From Variovorax boronicumulans (GTDB lineage: Bacteria > Pseudomonadota > Gammaproteobacteria > Burkholderiales > Burkholderiaceae_C): 64,000 nt of DNA. A model generated the notes under the pieces. It was given only the letters and a program-made list of their open reading frames with translations, was not told where the DNA came from and ran no database searches. Within the stretch, counting starts at the first letter, position 1. Each line of letters starts with the position of its first letter. Below are positions 44,732 to 53,193 of the stretch, in pieces. The DNA is taken from assembly GCF_007677875.1 (NCBI RefSeq), contig NZ_VEDO01000019.1:56495-120494 (forward strand), given 5' to 3'. A program made the position numbers and the translations under genes.

Positions 44732-45006
44732 TTGCGGCGTTGGCGTGCGGCAGCCAGTTGCGCGCGCGAATCGGCAACGGAGTGGCCATTGCCTTGCAGA
44801 CGGTCTTTTTCACCAAGGGCGACGACCTTCAATGCTGCGATCAACTCCTCTTTCTCCTGAAACCGGCGCACGTTCTCGATGACCATGCTGGCTTCCCCGT
44901 TCTGCGTGATGAAGTAGGGGCTGCCGTGGCGTTCGAGGTCTTCGGAAATTTGGGCAGCGTGGCTCTTCAGGTAGGAAATGGATTTGATGTTCGCTGCGGT
45001 CGGCAT
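44728..45006 (-). CDS. Phd/YefM-family antitoxin
   Basis: This 92-residue protein has the Phd-type N-terminal DNA-binding fold (IKSISYLKSHAAQISEDLERHGSPYFITQNGEASMVIENVRRF) and a C-terminal acidic/basic helix that would wrap the toxin. It is the antitoxin for the adjacent ParE/RelE-type protein, which overlaps its stop by four bases (ATGA). The start ATG at 45006 (MPTAANIKSI) is preferred over a start six codons upstream. Two palindromes and a promoter stand 25-56 bases upstream, as expected for autoregulation. Confidence 0.88.
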   Translation of the reverse strand: MPTAANIKSISYLKSHAAQISEDLERHGSPYFITQNGEASMVIENVRRFQEKEELIAALKVVALGEKDRLQGNGHSVADSRAQLAAARQRRK

Positions 45007-45030
45007 GTGGCATCCCCTGCACAAGTCGGT

Positions 45031-45062
45031 CTAAATTTAGTGCTGAATTCAGTCATCGTCAA
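45031..45062 (-). promoter_or_regulatory. Autoregulated promoter/operator of the toxin-antitoxin pair
   Basis: Two perfect ten-base palindromes, CTAAATTTAG (45031-45040) and CTGAATTCAG (45043-45052), lie two bases apart, with centres 12 bases apart. On the minus strand they overlap a likely sigma-70 promoter: TTGACG (45062-45057), a 17-base spacer, and TAAATT (45039-45034). The -35 box lies at the end of the ABC transporter gene. The layout matches Phd-type operators, where antitoxin dimers bind two adjacent sites and block the promoter. Confidence 0.75.
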
Positions 45063-46840
45063 GATCCGTGCGGAGCAGGCCGGCCATCCGCCGCGCGCAG
45101 CTGCGGCTGGCGCGCCAGCACCTCTTCGCGCGGTCCGGCATCGAGCACGCGGCCGGCTTCCATGACGACGATCTGGTCGAAATGGGACAGCAGGCTCATG
45201 CGGTGGATGGACGCGATCACGCAGGCGTCCGGGAACGCATCGGCGATCCGGTCCAGCACGCGCGCCTCGGTGGCCGGGTCGAGCGCGCTGGTCGGCTCGT
45301 CCAGCAGCAGCAGCGAGCTGCCGCGCGCGGCCAGCACGCCGCGCGCCAGGCACAGGCGCTGGCGCTGGCCGCCCGACAGGTTGGCGCCGCGTTCGGTGAG
45401 CGGCGTGTCGAGGTCGCCGTGCAGGCCGGCCAACACCTCGTCGAAGGCACTGGTGTGGATGGCGGCCAGCAGGTTGGCGTCGTCCCGCGGCAGGCCGAAA
45501 GCCAGGTTCTCGCGCACGCTGGCCTCAAACACCTCGGTCTCCTGCGGGATCAGCGTGGCGATGTTGCGCAGGCGCGGCCAGTCCCCGGCCTGCCCATCGA
45601 ACAGGAGCTGCCCTGAGGCCGGCGGGTAAAGCCCAGCCAGCACGCGCAGCAGCGTGCTCTTGCCGCCGCCGCTGGCACCCACCAGTGCCACGCGCTGGCC
45701 GCGCGCGAGCTGCAGGTCGACCGCACGCAGGCCGTGGCCGCGTGCGCTGTCGGCGTAGTGCCAGTGCAGATCGCGCAGCGCCAAGCTGCGCCAGGCAGCG
45801 CCGGCATCCAGCCGCTCGGCGGCTTCGTCGGCCCGCTGCGGCGCGGCCAACAGCGGCTCGGCACTGCGGTAGTCGGTGTGCATGCGCGCGAAGCTCTGGA
45901 AGTTGCCGGCCATGGAGCCGATCACGGTGGCGGTCTGCTGCGCGTACTGGTAGATCATGAACACGCCGCCCAGCAGCACGGCCTCGCCGGGTGTGCGTGT
46001 CTGCCAGACGTAGAGCACCACCAGGCCCCAGGTCAGTGTGAGGCCCAGGATGTCGACGGTGAACCACTTGCCCTCGCCGACGATGGTGGCGCGGCGCAGC
46101 GGGCCCGAGACCGCACGCATGCGCAGCCGCATCAGTGCGCGCGAGGCCGCGGCCAGGCGCAGGCCGATCACAGTGGCGGTGTTGCCGATGAAGTCCACCA
46201 GCGCGGCGACATAGCGCCGGTCGGCATCGTTCTCCTGGCGCGCCAGCAGCATCAGCGCGCGGTCGAAGCGCAGCACGACAGCGGCGATGAGAACGTAGCC
46301 GCCCAGCGCCAGCGCGCCGCTGCTGCGCGAGAGCAGCGTCAGCGCGATGAGCGGCCCGAAGAAGTTGACGATGTTCTGCAGGTAGACGAACTGGTTCTGC
46401 GCGAAGTCCGCGAGCGCCCGGCTGGCCTGGTGCACGCGGTGCTGCAGCTCGCCCGAGTGCTGGCTGCCGTGCCAGGCCAGCGGCGCGCCGGCGATGCGCG
46501 CATAGAGCCGGTCGCCGAGCTGCTCGCGCACGTGCACGGCGACGTTGCGCTCGAGCACGCGGCCGGGGCCGTGCATGAGCCAAGAGACGAGGTAGACGCC
46601 CAGCAGCGCGACGATCCACCTAGCCGCGCCCTGCAGCTCGCCGCGCTGCAGCGCGTTGATCCCCTGGGCGGCCAGCCAAGGCATGGTCAGGCGCACCACT
46701 TGCGCACCGCCCAGCAGCGCCACGGCACCGGCCAGCTGAACGCGCGCACCTTCGGCATGGCGCCACAATGCAGCGTAGAGCTCGCGTGCGGCGTGGGCAG
46801 GCGTGCTGGGCGACAGGGAGGCGGAGGACGGAGGAGGCAT
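45059..46840 (-). CDS. ABC exporter, fused permease and ATPase
   Basis: This 593-residue half-transporter has an N-terminal six-span membrane domain (about 20-320) and a C-terminal ATPase. The ATPase shows Walker A VGASGGGKSTLLR, signature LSGGQRQRL, Walker B LLLLDEPTSALD and the switch His in VIASIHRMS. It should work as a homodimer exporting a lipid, peptide or drug. The start is ATG at 46840 (MPPPSSAS); upstream codons are Arg/Cys-rich and unlikely. The substrate is unknown. The toxin-antitoxin gene pair follows on the same strand. Confidence 0.88.
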   Translation of the reverse strand: MPPPSSASLSPSTPAHAARELYAALWRHAEGARVQLAGAVALLGGAQVVRLTMPWLAAQGINALQRGELQGAARWIVALLGVYLVSWLMHGPGRVLERNVAVHVREQLGDRLYARIAGAPLAWHGSQHSGELQHRVHQASRALADFAQNQFVYLQNIVNFFGPLIALTLLSRSSGALALGGYVLIAAVVLRFDRALMLLARQENDADRRYVAALVDFIGNTATVIGLRLAAASRALMRLRMRAVSGPLRRATIVGEGKWFTVDILGLTLTWGLVVLYVWQTRTPGEAVLLGGVFMIYQYAQQTATVIGSMAGNFQSFARMHTDYRSAEPLLAAPQRADEAAERLDAGAAWRSLALRDLHWHYADSARGHGLRAVDLQLARGQRVALVGASGGGKSTLLRVLAGLYPPASGQLLFDGQAGDWPRLRNIATLIPQETEVFEASVRENLAFGLPRDDANLLAAIHTSAFDEVLAGLHGDLDTPLTERGANLSGGQRQRLCLARGVLAARGSSLLLLDEPTSALDPATEARVLDRIADAFPDACVIASIHRMSLLSHFDQIVVMEAGRVLDAGPREEVLARQPQLRAADGRPAPHGS

Positions 46841-46942
46841 GCGGCACACGAAGAAGGCGCAGCGCATGCTGCATGCACGGCGCCGCCGCACCCATGGTAC
46901 GCCGGGCCGTGGCGCAGGCTCTGCCAGCGTCGCCGCCGGGCC

Positions 46943-47353
46943 TCAGCCCATGGACATGATGAGCTGGGTCTGCGTGACCACGGCGCAGAGCTTGCCCTCG
47001 GCGTTGCGGATGCTGGTCTGCCACACCTGGGTGGTGCGGCCACGGTGCAGCGCCACGCTCTCGCCCGTGACGACGCTGCCGACCTTGGCGCCGGCCATGA
47101 ACTTGGTGCTGGAGTCCGTGGTCGTGGTGCGCTGGCCAGCGCCCAGCTGCGCGAAGGTGCCGACCGCGCCCAGCGTGTCGGCGAAGGCCATGTAAGCGCC
47201 GCCGTGCAGGATGCCACCGGCGGTGCAGAGGTCGGGCCGCACGCTCATCTCGGCCAGCACGCGGTCGGCCGTGATCTCGAGCAGGCGCACGCCCATGAGG
47301 CCGGGAAACAGTGGATCGAGACGGGCCTGGACGGCGGCCGCGAGATCGGACAT
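46943..47353 (-). CDS. PaaI-family hotdog thioesterase
   Basis: This 136-residue hotdog-fold protein probably hydrolyses an acyl-CoA or aryl-CoA. The motif GGILHGGAYMAFADTLGAVGTFA carries the conserved HGG and catalytic Asp, and STKFMAGAKVGSVVTGES is the second half of the fold. AGGAGA lies seven bases before the ATG at 47353, which decides that start over 47398. It lies 29 bases downstream of an SDR gene on the same strand, so they may form one unit. Confidence 0.87.
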   Translation of the reverse strand: MSDLAAAVQARLDPLFPGLMGVRLLEITADRVLAEMSVRPDLCTAGGILHGGAYMAFADTLGAVGTFAQLGAGQRTTTTDSSTKFMAGAKVGSVVTGESVALHRGRTTQVWQTSIRNAEGKLCAVVTQTQLIMSMG

Positions 47354-47381
47354 GCGCAAGTCTCCTGGGGTTGCGGATCGG

Positions 47382-48161
47382 TCAGTGGCTGGCGGCATGG
47401 CGCGCGTGCAGCTTCTGCATGCCGCCCAGCCAGCGCTCGTAGTCCTGGCCCTTGGCGCGCAGGTAATGCAGCACCTCTGGATGCGGCAGCACCAGGAAGC
47501 GGCCGTCCTGCATGGCCTGCACCACGTCGCCGGCGACCTGCTCGGGCGGCAGCACGCCGTCGTGCGAGGCCGAGCTGTCCGTGCCCTTGACCATGGGCGT
47601 CTGCACCGACTGCGGGCACAGGCAGGCCACGCCCAGGCCGCGCCGGCCGTAGGCGATGCGCAGCCACTCGGCGAAGGCCACAGCCGCGTGTTTGGTCACG
47701 GCATAAGGCGCGGTCTCGACGATGCTGAGCAGGCCGGCGGCCGAGGCTGTGACGAGGAAGAAGCCCTCGCCACGTTTGACCATCTCGGGCACCACCGCAC
47801 GCGCGGCCCAGACATGGGCCATGCCGTGCACCTGCCACATCGCGTTCCAGAGTTCGTCGTCGAGCTCGATGCCGCCGGCCCGGCCGAGGATGCCGGCGTT
47901 GGACAGGTAGGCGTCGACCTGGCCGAAGCGCTCGCGTGTGGCCGCGACGAGGGCCTGGATCTCGGCCTCCTGCCGCACGTCGCAGCGCAGCGCCAGGCCG
48001 ACGCCCGCGGGCAGGCTGCCTGCGACCTGCTGCGCCGCTTCCTGCTGGATGTCGGCCACGACCACACCACGCGCGCCCTCGGCGGCACAGCGCTGTGCCA
48101 GGCTGCGGCCGATGCCGCTGGCCCCGCCCGTGACGATGACGACCTTGTTCCGGATGTCCAT
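47382..48161 (-). CDS. Short-chain dehydrogenase/reductase
   Basis: This 259-residue classical SDR has the cofactor loop TGGASGIG, the stabilising SNAGILG, and the catalytic Ser (TASAAG) and Tyr-x3-Lys (YAVTK). ADIQ after the second strand suggests NAD(H) preference. The C-terminus (LPHPEVLHYLRAKGQDYERWLGGM) is longer than in the FabG type and recurs in SDRs of lipid metabolism. GAGG stands before the ATG at 48161. The substrate is unknown. Confidence 0.88.
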   Translation of the reverse strand: MDIRNKVVIVTGGASGIGRSLAQRCAAEGARGVVVADIQQEAAQQVAGSLPAGVGLALRCDVRQEAEIQALVAATRERFGQVDAYLSNAGILGRAGGIELDDELWNAMWQVHGMAHVWAARAVVPEMVKRGEGFFLVTASAAGLLSIVETAPYAVTKHAAVAFAEWLRIAYGRRGLGVACLCPQSVQTPMVKGTDSSASHDGVLPPEQVAGDVVQAMQDGRFLVLPHPEVLHYLRAKGQDYERWLGGMQKLHARHAASH

Positions 48162-48204
48162 GCCCAACCTCGGTGGTGCGCGAGCGCGCGGGAGCGCCAG
48201 TGTG

Positions 48205-49416
48205 TCAGCTTGGCGCCGCGCCCTGTGTCGCGGTGTAGACGGCGTAGACCGACTGGCTCGCGATCATGAACAGCCGGTTGCGCTTGGGCCCGCCGAAGGT
48301 CAGGTTGCCGCAGACCTCGGGCAGGCGAATGCGGCCGATCAGCTTGCCCTGTGGATTCCAGACTGTGACGCCGTTGTAGCCCACGGCGCGGCCGGCGTTG
48401 CTCGCCGCCCAGATGTTGCCGAACACATCGGCGCGGATGCCATCGGGACCGCACTTGACGCCGTCGACCATGCAGTCGCTGAACACCTGCTGGTTCGACA
48501 GCCGGTTGTCCGCGCCCACGTCCAGCACATGGATGTCGCCCTTGCCGGCCGGGCCGGTGCTGGACACGTAGAGCTTTTTGAAATCGGGCGAGAAGCACAG
48601 GCCGTTGGGGTTAGGCACCTTGTCGTCGGCGACCACCGCGTCGAGCCGGCCACTGGGGTCCCAGCGGTAGACCTGGGTCGGCAGTTCCTGGCGCGCATCG
48701 CCCACGCCGGCCGGCTGGCCGATGCGGTTGTTGAGCCGGCCCGCGCGGTTGCTCTTGCCGCCGGCCGGGTCGGGTGTGCCCTCGTACAGCTGCGCGCCGT
48801 AGGGCGGGTCGGTGAACCAGATGCTGCCGTCGGTGTGCGGCACGGCGTCGTTGGGCGAGTTCAGGCGCTTGCCGTTCCAACGATCGGCCAGGATGGTGAT
48901 GGAGCCGTCGAGCTCGTAGCGCACGACGCGGCGCGTCAGGTGCTCGCAGGCGATCTGGCGGCCCTGGTAGTCGAAGCAGTTGCCGTTGCTGTTATTCGAG
49001 GGGCTGCGGAACACCGAGACGTGGCCGTCGTCCTCGATCCAGCGGTGCTGGCGGTCGGCCGGGATGTCGCTCCACAGCAGGAACTTGCCGACCGCATTCC
49101 AGGCCGGGCCCTCGGCCCAGCCGGCGCCGGTCCACAGGCGCTGGATGGCCGCGTTGGGTTGGGCCAGGTCGTTGAACGAGGGGTCGACCGCGATCACGTC
49201 CGGGTCCCAGAAGTAGGTGGTGGGCGGTGCGCCGGGACCGAATTCGCGCGGCGGTGTGGTCACGGTGCTGGGCGGCCCCAGTGGCGGCTTGCCCTGGGCC
49301 CAGGCACTGGCGCCGGCCAGGGCCGCAGCGCCTGCGCCGGCCCGGGCCAGGAAGCGCCGCCTGTCGTGTGGGGACGCATCGCCGTCGCCCAACCCCTGCT
49401 TGTCCGCTGTCGCCAT
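48205..49416 (-). CDS. Tat-exported SMP-30/gluconolactonase-family protein
   Basis: This 403-residue protein has a twin-arginine signal (DRRRFLARAGAGAAALAGASAWA), so it is exported folded to the periplasm. The rest is a six-bladed beta-propeller of the SMP-30/gluconolactonase type: WAEGPAWNAVGKFLLWSDIPADR at the first metal site, RLNSPNDAVPHTDGSIWFTDP, and PNGLCFSPDFKKLYVSST. A lactonase activity is likely. AAAGGAG precedes the ATG at 49416. It lies 44 bases before an SDR gene of the same strand and is divergent from rarA. Confidence 0.9.
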   Translation of the reverse strand: MATADKQGLGDGDASPHDRRRFLARAGAGAAALAGASAWAQGKPPLGPPSTVTTPPREFGPGAPPTTYFWDPDVIAVDPSFNDLAQPNAAIQRLWTGAGWAEGPAWNAVGKFLLWSDIPADRQHRWIEDDGHVSVFRSPSNNSNGNCFDYQGRQIACEHLTRRVVRYELDGSITILADRWNGKRLNSPNDAVPHTDGSIWFTDPPYGAQLYEGTPDPAGGKSNRAGRLNNRIGQPAGVGDARQELPTQVYRWDPSGRLDAVVADDKVPNPNGLCFSPDFKKLYVSSTGPAGKGDIHVLDVGADNRLSNQQVFSDCMVDGVKCGPDGIRADVFGNIWAASNAGRAVGYNGVTVWNPQGKLIGRIRLPEVCGNLTFGGPKRNRLFMIASQSVYAVYTATQGAAPS

Positions 49417-49569
49417 GGTTTGTCTCCTTTGTGGTGGCGGGTCGCATCCGAGAGCGCCGCCACGATACGGGCGTCGGCCATGTCGTACAAGGCGGCAGGC
49501 CCAGGCGTTACATCTGGTTGGAAACTTGTGGGGCGCCAGCGGCGGCCGTGCGCACGGGACAATGGGGGC

Positions 49570-50880
49570 ATGGACTCCGCTTCCCGTTCCTCCGCCGTGC
49601 CACACCAGCCCCTGCCCGAACGCCTGCGTCCCAAGACCCTGGGCGAGGTCGTCGGCCAGCAGCAGTTGCTGGGCGAGGGCATGCCGCTGCGCATCGCCTT
49701 CGAATCGGGCCGTCCGCATTCCTGCATCCTGTGGGGCCCGCCCGGCACCGGCAAGACCACCATCGCGCGGCTGATGGCCGATGCCTTCGACGCGCAGTTC
49801 ATCGCGATCAGCGCGGTGCTCGGCGGCGTGAAGGAGATCCGCGAGGCCGTCGAGCGCGCCACCATCGCGCGCGACGGGCTGGAGCAGCGCGGCACCATCG
49901 TCTTCGTCGACGAAGTGCACCGCTTCAACAAGAGCCAGCAGGACGCCTTCTTGCCGCACGTGGAGAGCGGGCTGTTCACCTTCATCGGCGCGACCACCGA
50001 GAACCCTTCCTTCGAGGTCAACTCGGCGCTGCTGTCGCGCGCCGCGGTCTACGTGCTGCAGCCGCTGGGCGAGGCCGAGCTGCGCCAGATCGTGGCCCGG
50101 GCCCAGGCCATCGATGCCGTGCCCGCCATCGAGGACAAGGCGCTGGACCGGCTCATCGCCTACGCCGATGGCGACGCGCGCCGCCTGCTCAACACGCTGG
50201 AGACGCTGGCCGTGGCCGCGCAGCAGGAAAAGCTCGCGCGCATCGACGATGCCTGGCTCGTGCGCGTGCTGGGCGAGCGCATGCGCCGCTACGACAAGGG
50301 CGGCGACCAGTTCTACGACAGCATCAGCGCGCTGCACAAGTCCGTGCGCGGCTCCGATCCCGACGCCGCGCTGTACTGGCTCGTGCGCATGCTCGATGGC
50401 GGTGCCGAGCCGCGCTACATGGCGCGCCGCCTGGTGCGCATGGCCAGCGAGGACATCGGACTGGCCGACCCGCGCGCGCTGCGCCTGGCGCTGGACGCGG
50501 CCGAGGTCTACGAACGCCTGGGCTCGCCCGAGGGCGAACTCGCGCTGGCCGAATGCGTGGTCTACCTGGCCGTGGCGCCCAAGTCCAATGCGGTCTACAC
50601 GGCCTACAACCAGGCGCGCGCCTTCGTGAAGCAGGACGGCACGCGCCCCGTGCCCATGCACCTGCGCAATGCACCCACCAAGCTCATGAAGAGCCTGGAC
50701 TACGGCAAGAACTACCGCTATGCGCACGACGAGGATGACGGCTTTGCGGCCGGCGAGCGCTACTTTCCCGACGGCATGGACGAGCCGCAGTTCTACCGTC
50801 CGGTGGCGCGGGGGCTGGAACTCAAGATCGGCGAAAAGCTGGCCGCGCTGCGCGAGAAGAACCGCCAGCAGCGCGGTTGA
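49570..50880 (+). CDS. rarA: Replication-associated recombination protein A
   Basis: This 436-residue AAA+ ATPase (RarA/MgsA) acts at stalled forks, related to clamp-loader subunits and eukaryotic WRNIP1. Walker A is GPPGTGKTTIARLM, Walker B is IVFVDEVHRFNKSQQDAFL, and sensor 1 GATTENPSFEVNSALLSRA follows. The C-terminal part (ALYWLVRMLDGGAEPRYMARRLVRMASEDIGLADP) is the tetramerisation domain. Usually it directly follows lolA; here about 5.6 kb of other genes stand between them. Confidence 0.96.
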   Translation: MDSASRSSAVPHQPLPERLRPKTLGEVVGQQQLLGEGMPLRIAFESGRPHSCILWGPPGTGKTTIARLMADAFDAQFIAISAVLGGVKEIREAVERATIARDGLEQRGTIVFVDEVHRFNKSQQDAFLPHVESGLFTFIGATTENPSFEVNSALLSRAAVYVLQPLGEAELRQIVARAQAIDAVPAIEDKALDRLIAYADGDARRLLNTLETLAVAAQQEKLARIDDAWLVRVLGERMRRYDKGGDQFYDSISALHKSVRGSDPDAALYWLVRMLDGGAEPRYMARRLVRMASEDIGLADPRALRLALDAAEVYERLGSPEGELALAECVVYLAVAPKSNAVYTAYNQARAFVKQDGTRPVPMHLRNAPTKLMKSLDYGKNYRYAHDEDDGFAAGERYFPDGMDEPQFYRPVARGLELKIGEKLAALREKNRQQRG

Positions 50881-50961
50881 AGACGCTTGATTTACAGAGG
50901 GAAAACCCCGTCTGAATACATCCCGGTATGGCACATGCCCGTGACTACAATCCCGCCCCAA

Positions 50962-50993
50962 CCCGCCGGTAGCACAGGCTTGGCGGGCTTTTT
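50962..50993 (+). terminator. Hairpin with T-run between rarA and livH
   Basis: CCCGCC (50962-50967) and GGCGGG (50982-50987) can pair across a 14-base loop, followed by CTTTTT. It may terminate rarA transcripts or act as an attenuator for the liv operon. A TACAAT hexamer (about 50945-50950) lies upstream, so both readings are possible. Confidence 0.45.
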
Positions 50994-51044
50994 GCTAGCC
51001 CCCACAAAGGGCTACGCGCAGGGCGTACCGCAACGGAGAAGAAG

Positions 51045-51974
51045 ATGGATATCTTGCTACAGCAGATCATCAACGGTCTGGTCATGGGCAGCATGTACGC
51101 ACTGGTGGCCTTGGGCTACACCATGGTGTACGGCATCATCAACCTGATCAACTTCGCCCACGGCGAAGTGCTCATGGTGGGAGCACTCACAAGCTGGTCG
51201 GTCATCGGCCTCATGCAACAGAACATGGCCGGCACGCCCGGCTGGATCATCCTGATCATCGCCATGGTGATCGCCTGCGTGGTCGCCGCCACGCTCAACT
51301 TCGTGATCGAGAAGGTGGCCTACCGGCCCCTGCGCAACAGCCCCAAGCTGGCCCCGCTGATTACCGCCATCGGCGTCTCCATCCTGCTGCAGACGCTGGC
51401 CATGATCATCTGGAAGCCCAACTACAAGGCCTATCCCACGCTGCTGCCCAGTGATCCTATCCACATCGGCGGTGCCGTGATCTCGCCCACGCAGGTGCTG
51501 ATCCTGGGCCTCACCGCGGTGTCGCTGGCCATCCTGATGTGGCTGGTCAATTTCACCAAGCTCGGCCGCGCGATGCGCGCCACGGCGGAGAACCCGCGCG
51601 TGGCCGCGCTGATGGGCGTCAAGCCCGACGTGGTGATCTCGGCCACCTTCATCATCGGTGCCGTGCTGGCGGCGATCGCGGGTGTCATGTACGCCTCCAA
51701 CTACGGCACGGCGCAGCACGCCATGGGCTTCCTGCCCGGCCTCAAGGCCTTCACGGCGGCTGTGTTCGGCGGCATCGGCAACCTCGGCGGTGCCGTGGTC
51801 GGCGGCATTTTGCTGGGGCTGATCGAGGCCATCGGCTCGGGCTACATCGGCCAGCTGACCGGCGGCGTGCTGGGCAGCCACTACTCCGACATCTTCGCCT
51901 TCATCGTGCTCATCATCATCCTCACGCTGCGGCCCTCGGGCCTGCTCGGCGAGCGGGTGGCGGACCGGGCCTGA
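51045..51974 (+). CDS. livH: Branched-chain amino-acid ABC permease LivH
   Basis: This 309-residue inner-membrane permease is one half of the transmembrane channel of the LIV-type importer. MYALVALGYTMVYGIINLINFAHG is the family N-terminus, and GRAMRATAENPRVAALMG is the EAA-type ATPase-contact loop. About eight spans are visible. The site GGAGAAGAAG precedes the ATG. It begins the livHMGF operon. A periplasmic binding protein gene is not adjacent. Confidence 0.95.
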   Translation: MDILLQQIINGLVMGSMYALVALGYTMVYGIINLINFAHGEVLMVGALTSWSVIGLMQQNMAGTPGWIILIIAMVIACVVAATLNFVIEKVAYRPLRNSPKLAPLITAIGVSILLQTLAMIIWKPNYKAYPTLLPSDPIHIGGAVISPTQVLILGLTAVSLAILMWLVNFTKLGRAMRATAENPRVAALMGVKPDVVISATFIIGAVLAAIAGVMYASNYGTAQHAMGFLPGLKAFTAAVFGGIGNLGGAVVGGILLGLIEAIGSGYIGQLTGGVLGSHYSDIFAFIVLIIILTLRPSGLLGERVADRA

Positions 51975-51987
51975 GGAGCACCACGCC

Positions 51988-53181
51988 ATGAGCTTCCTCC
52001 ACAAGAACAAGCCGCTGACCCTGGTGGTCTGCGCCATCGTGCTGATCGCCTTCCCGCTGGTGCTGCAGAGCTTCGGCAACGCCTGGGTGCGCATCGCCGA
52101 CATGTCGCTGCTGTACATCATGCTGGCGCTGGGCCTGAACATCGTGGTGGGCTACGCCGGCCTGCTCGACCTGGGCTTCGTCGCGTTCTTCGCGGTCGGC
52201 GCCTACATGTTCGCGCTGCTGGCCTCGCCGCACCTGACCGACACCTTCGCTGCGTTCAAGGCCATGTTTCCGAACGGCCTGCATTCCTCGCTGTGGCTCG
52301 TCATACCGCTCGGGGCCGGGCTCGCGGGGCTGTTCGGCATGCTGCTGGGCGCGCCCACGCTCAAGCTGCGCGGCGACTACCTGGCCATCGTGACGCTGGG
52401 CTTCGGCGAAATCATCCGCGTGTTCCTGAACAACCTGGACCACCCCGTCAACATCACCAACGGCCCCAAGGGCATCAACCAGATCGACTCGGTCAAGCTG
52501 TTCGGCCTGGACCTGGGGCGTTCGCTGAAGATCGGCGATTTCACGCTGCCTTCGGTCACGCTGTACTACTACCTGTTCCTGCTGCTGGTGGTCGTCAGCA
52601 TCCTCGTGTGCTATCGGCTCGAGGTCTCGCGCATCGGCCGCGCCTGGATGGCCATTCGCGAGGACGAGATCGCGGCCAAGGCCATGGGCATCAACACGCG
52701 CAACATGAAGCTCCTGGCCTTTGGCATGGGCGCGGCTTTCGGTGGCGTCGCCGGCTCCATGTTCGGCGCCTTCCAGGGCTTCGTCTCTCCTGAATCTTTC
52801 AGCCTCATGGAATCGGTCATGATCGTCGCCATGGTGGTGTTGGGTGGCATCGGCCACCTGCCCGGCGTGATCCTGGGCGCGGTGCTGCTGTCGGCCCTGC
52901 CCGAGGTGCTGCGCTACGTCGCCGGCCCGCTGCAGGCCATGACCGACGGGCGTCTCGACGCGCCCATCCTGCGCCAACTGCTGATCGCGCTGGCCATGAT
53001 CATCGTGATGCTGATGCGCCCGCGCGGCCTGTGGCCGGCGCCCGAGCACGGCAAGTCCCTGAACAAGAAGATGGCCCCTGACCCGGTTCCCGGTTCGGCA
53101 CAGGCCATCACGCCCGGCGTGGACACGCCGGCCGATGCGGTGCCGGGCACGGCCAACCGCCCCATGTCCATCAACCCCTGA
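51988..53181 (+). CDS. livM: Branched-chain amino-acid ABC permease LivM
   Basis: This 397-residue permease forms the second transmembrane half. YIMLALGLNIVVGYAGLLDLGFVAFFAVGAY and LRGDYLAIVTLGFGEIIRVFLNN are characteristic, and GRAWMAIREDEIAAKAMGIN is the ATPase-contact loop. The C-terminal tail beyond residue 350 (MAPDPVPGSAQAITPGVDTP) is soluble and low in complexity. It starts 13 bases after livH, in one operon. Confidence 0.95.
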   Translation: MSFLHKNKPLTLVVCAIVLIAFPLVLQSFGNAWVRIADMSLLYIMLALGLNIVVGYAGLLDLGFVAFFAVGAYMFALLASPHLTDTFAAFKAMFPNGLHSSLWLVIPLGAGLAGLFGMLLGAPTLKLRGDYLAIVTLGFGEIIRVFLNNLDHPVNITNGPKGINQIDSVKLFGLDLGRSLKIGDFTLPSVTLYYYLFLLLVVVSILVCYRLEVSRIGRAWMAIREDEIAAKAMGINTRNMKLLAFGMGAAFGGVAGSMFGAFQGFVSPESFSLMESVMIVAMVVLGGIGHLPGVILGAVLLSALPEVLRYVAGPLQAMTDGRLDAPILRQLLIALAMIIVMLMRPRGLWPAPEHGKSLNKKMAPDPVPGSAQAITPGVDTPADAVPGTANRPMSINP

Positions 53182-53193
53182 AGCGAGACGGAC

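Noticed and set aside
49417..50961. Minus-strand frame continuing upstream of the SMP-30 gene across rarA
   Set aside because: The Tat signal and AAAGGAG site fix the start at 49416. The extension is antisense to rarA.
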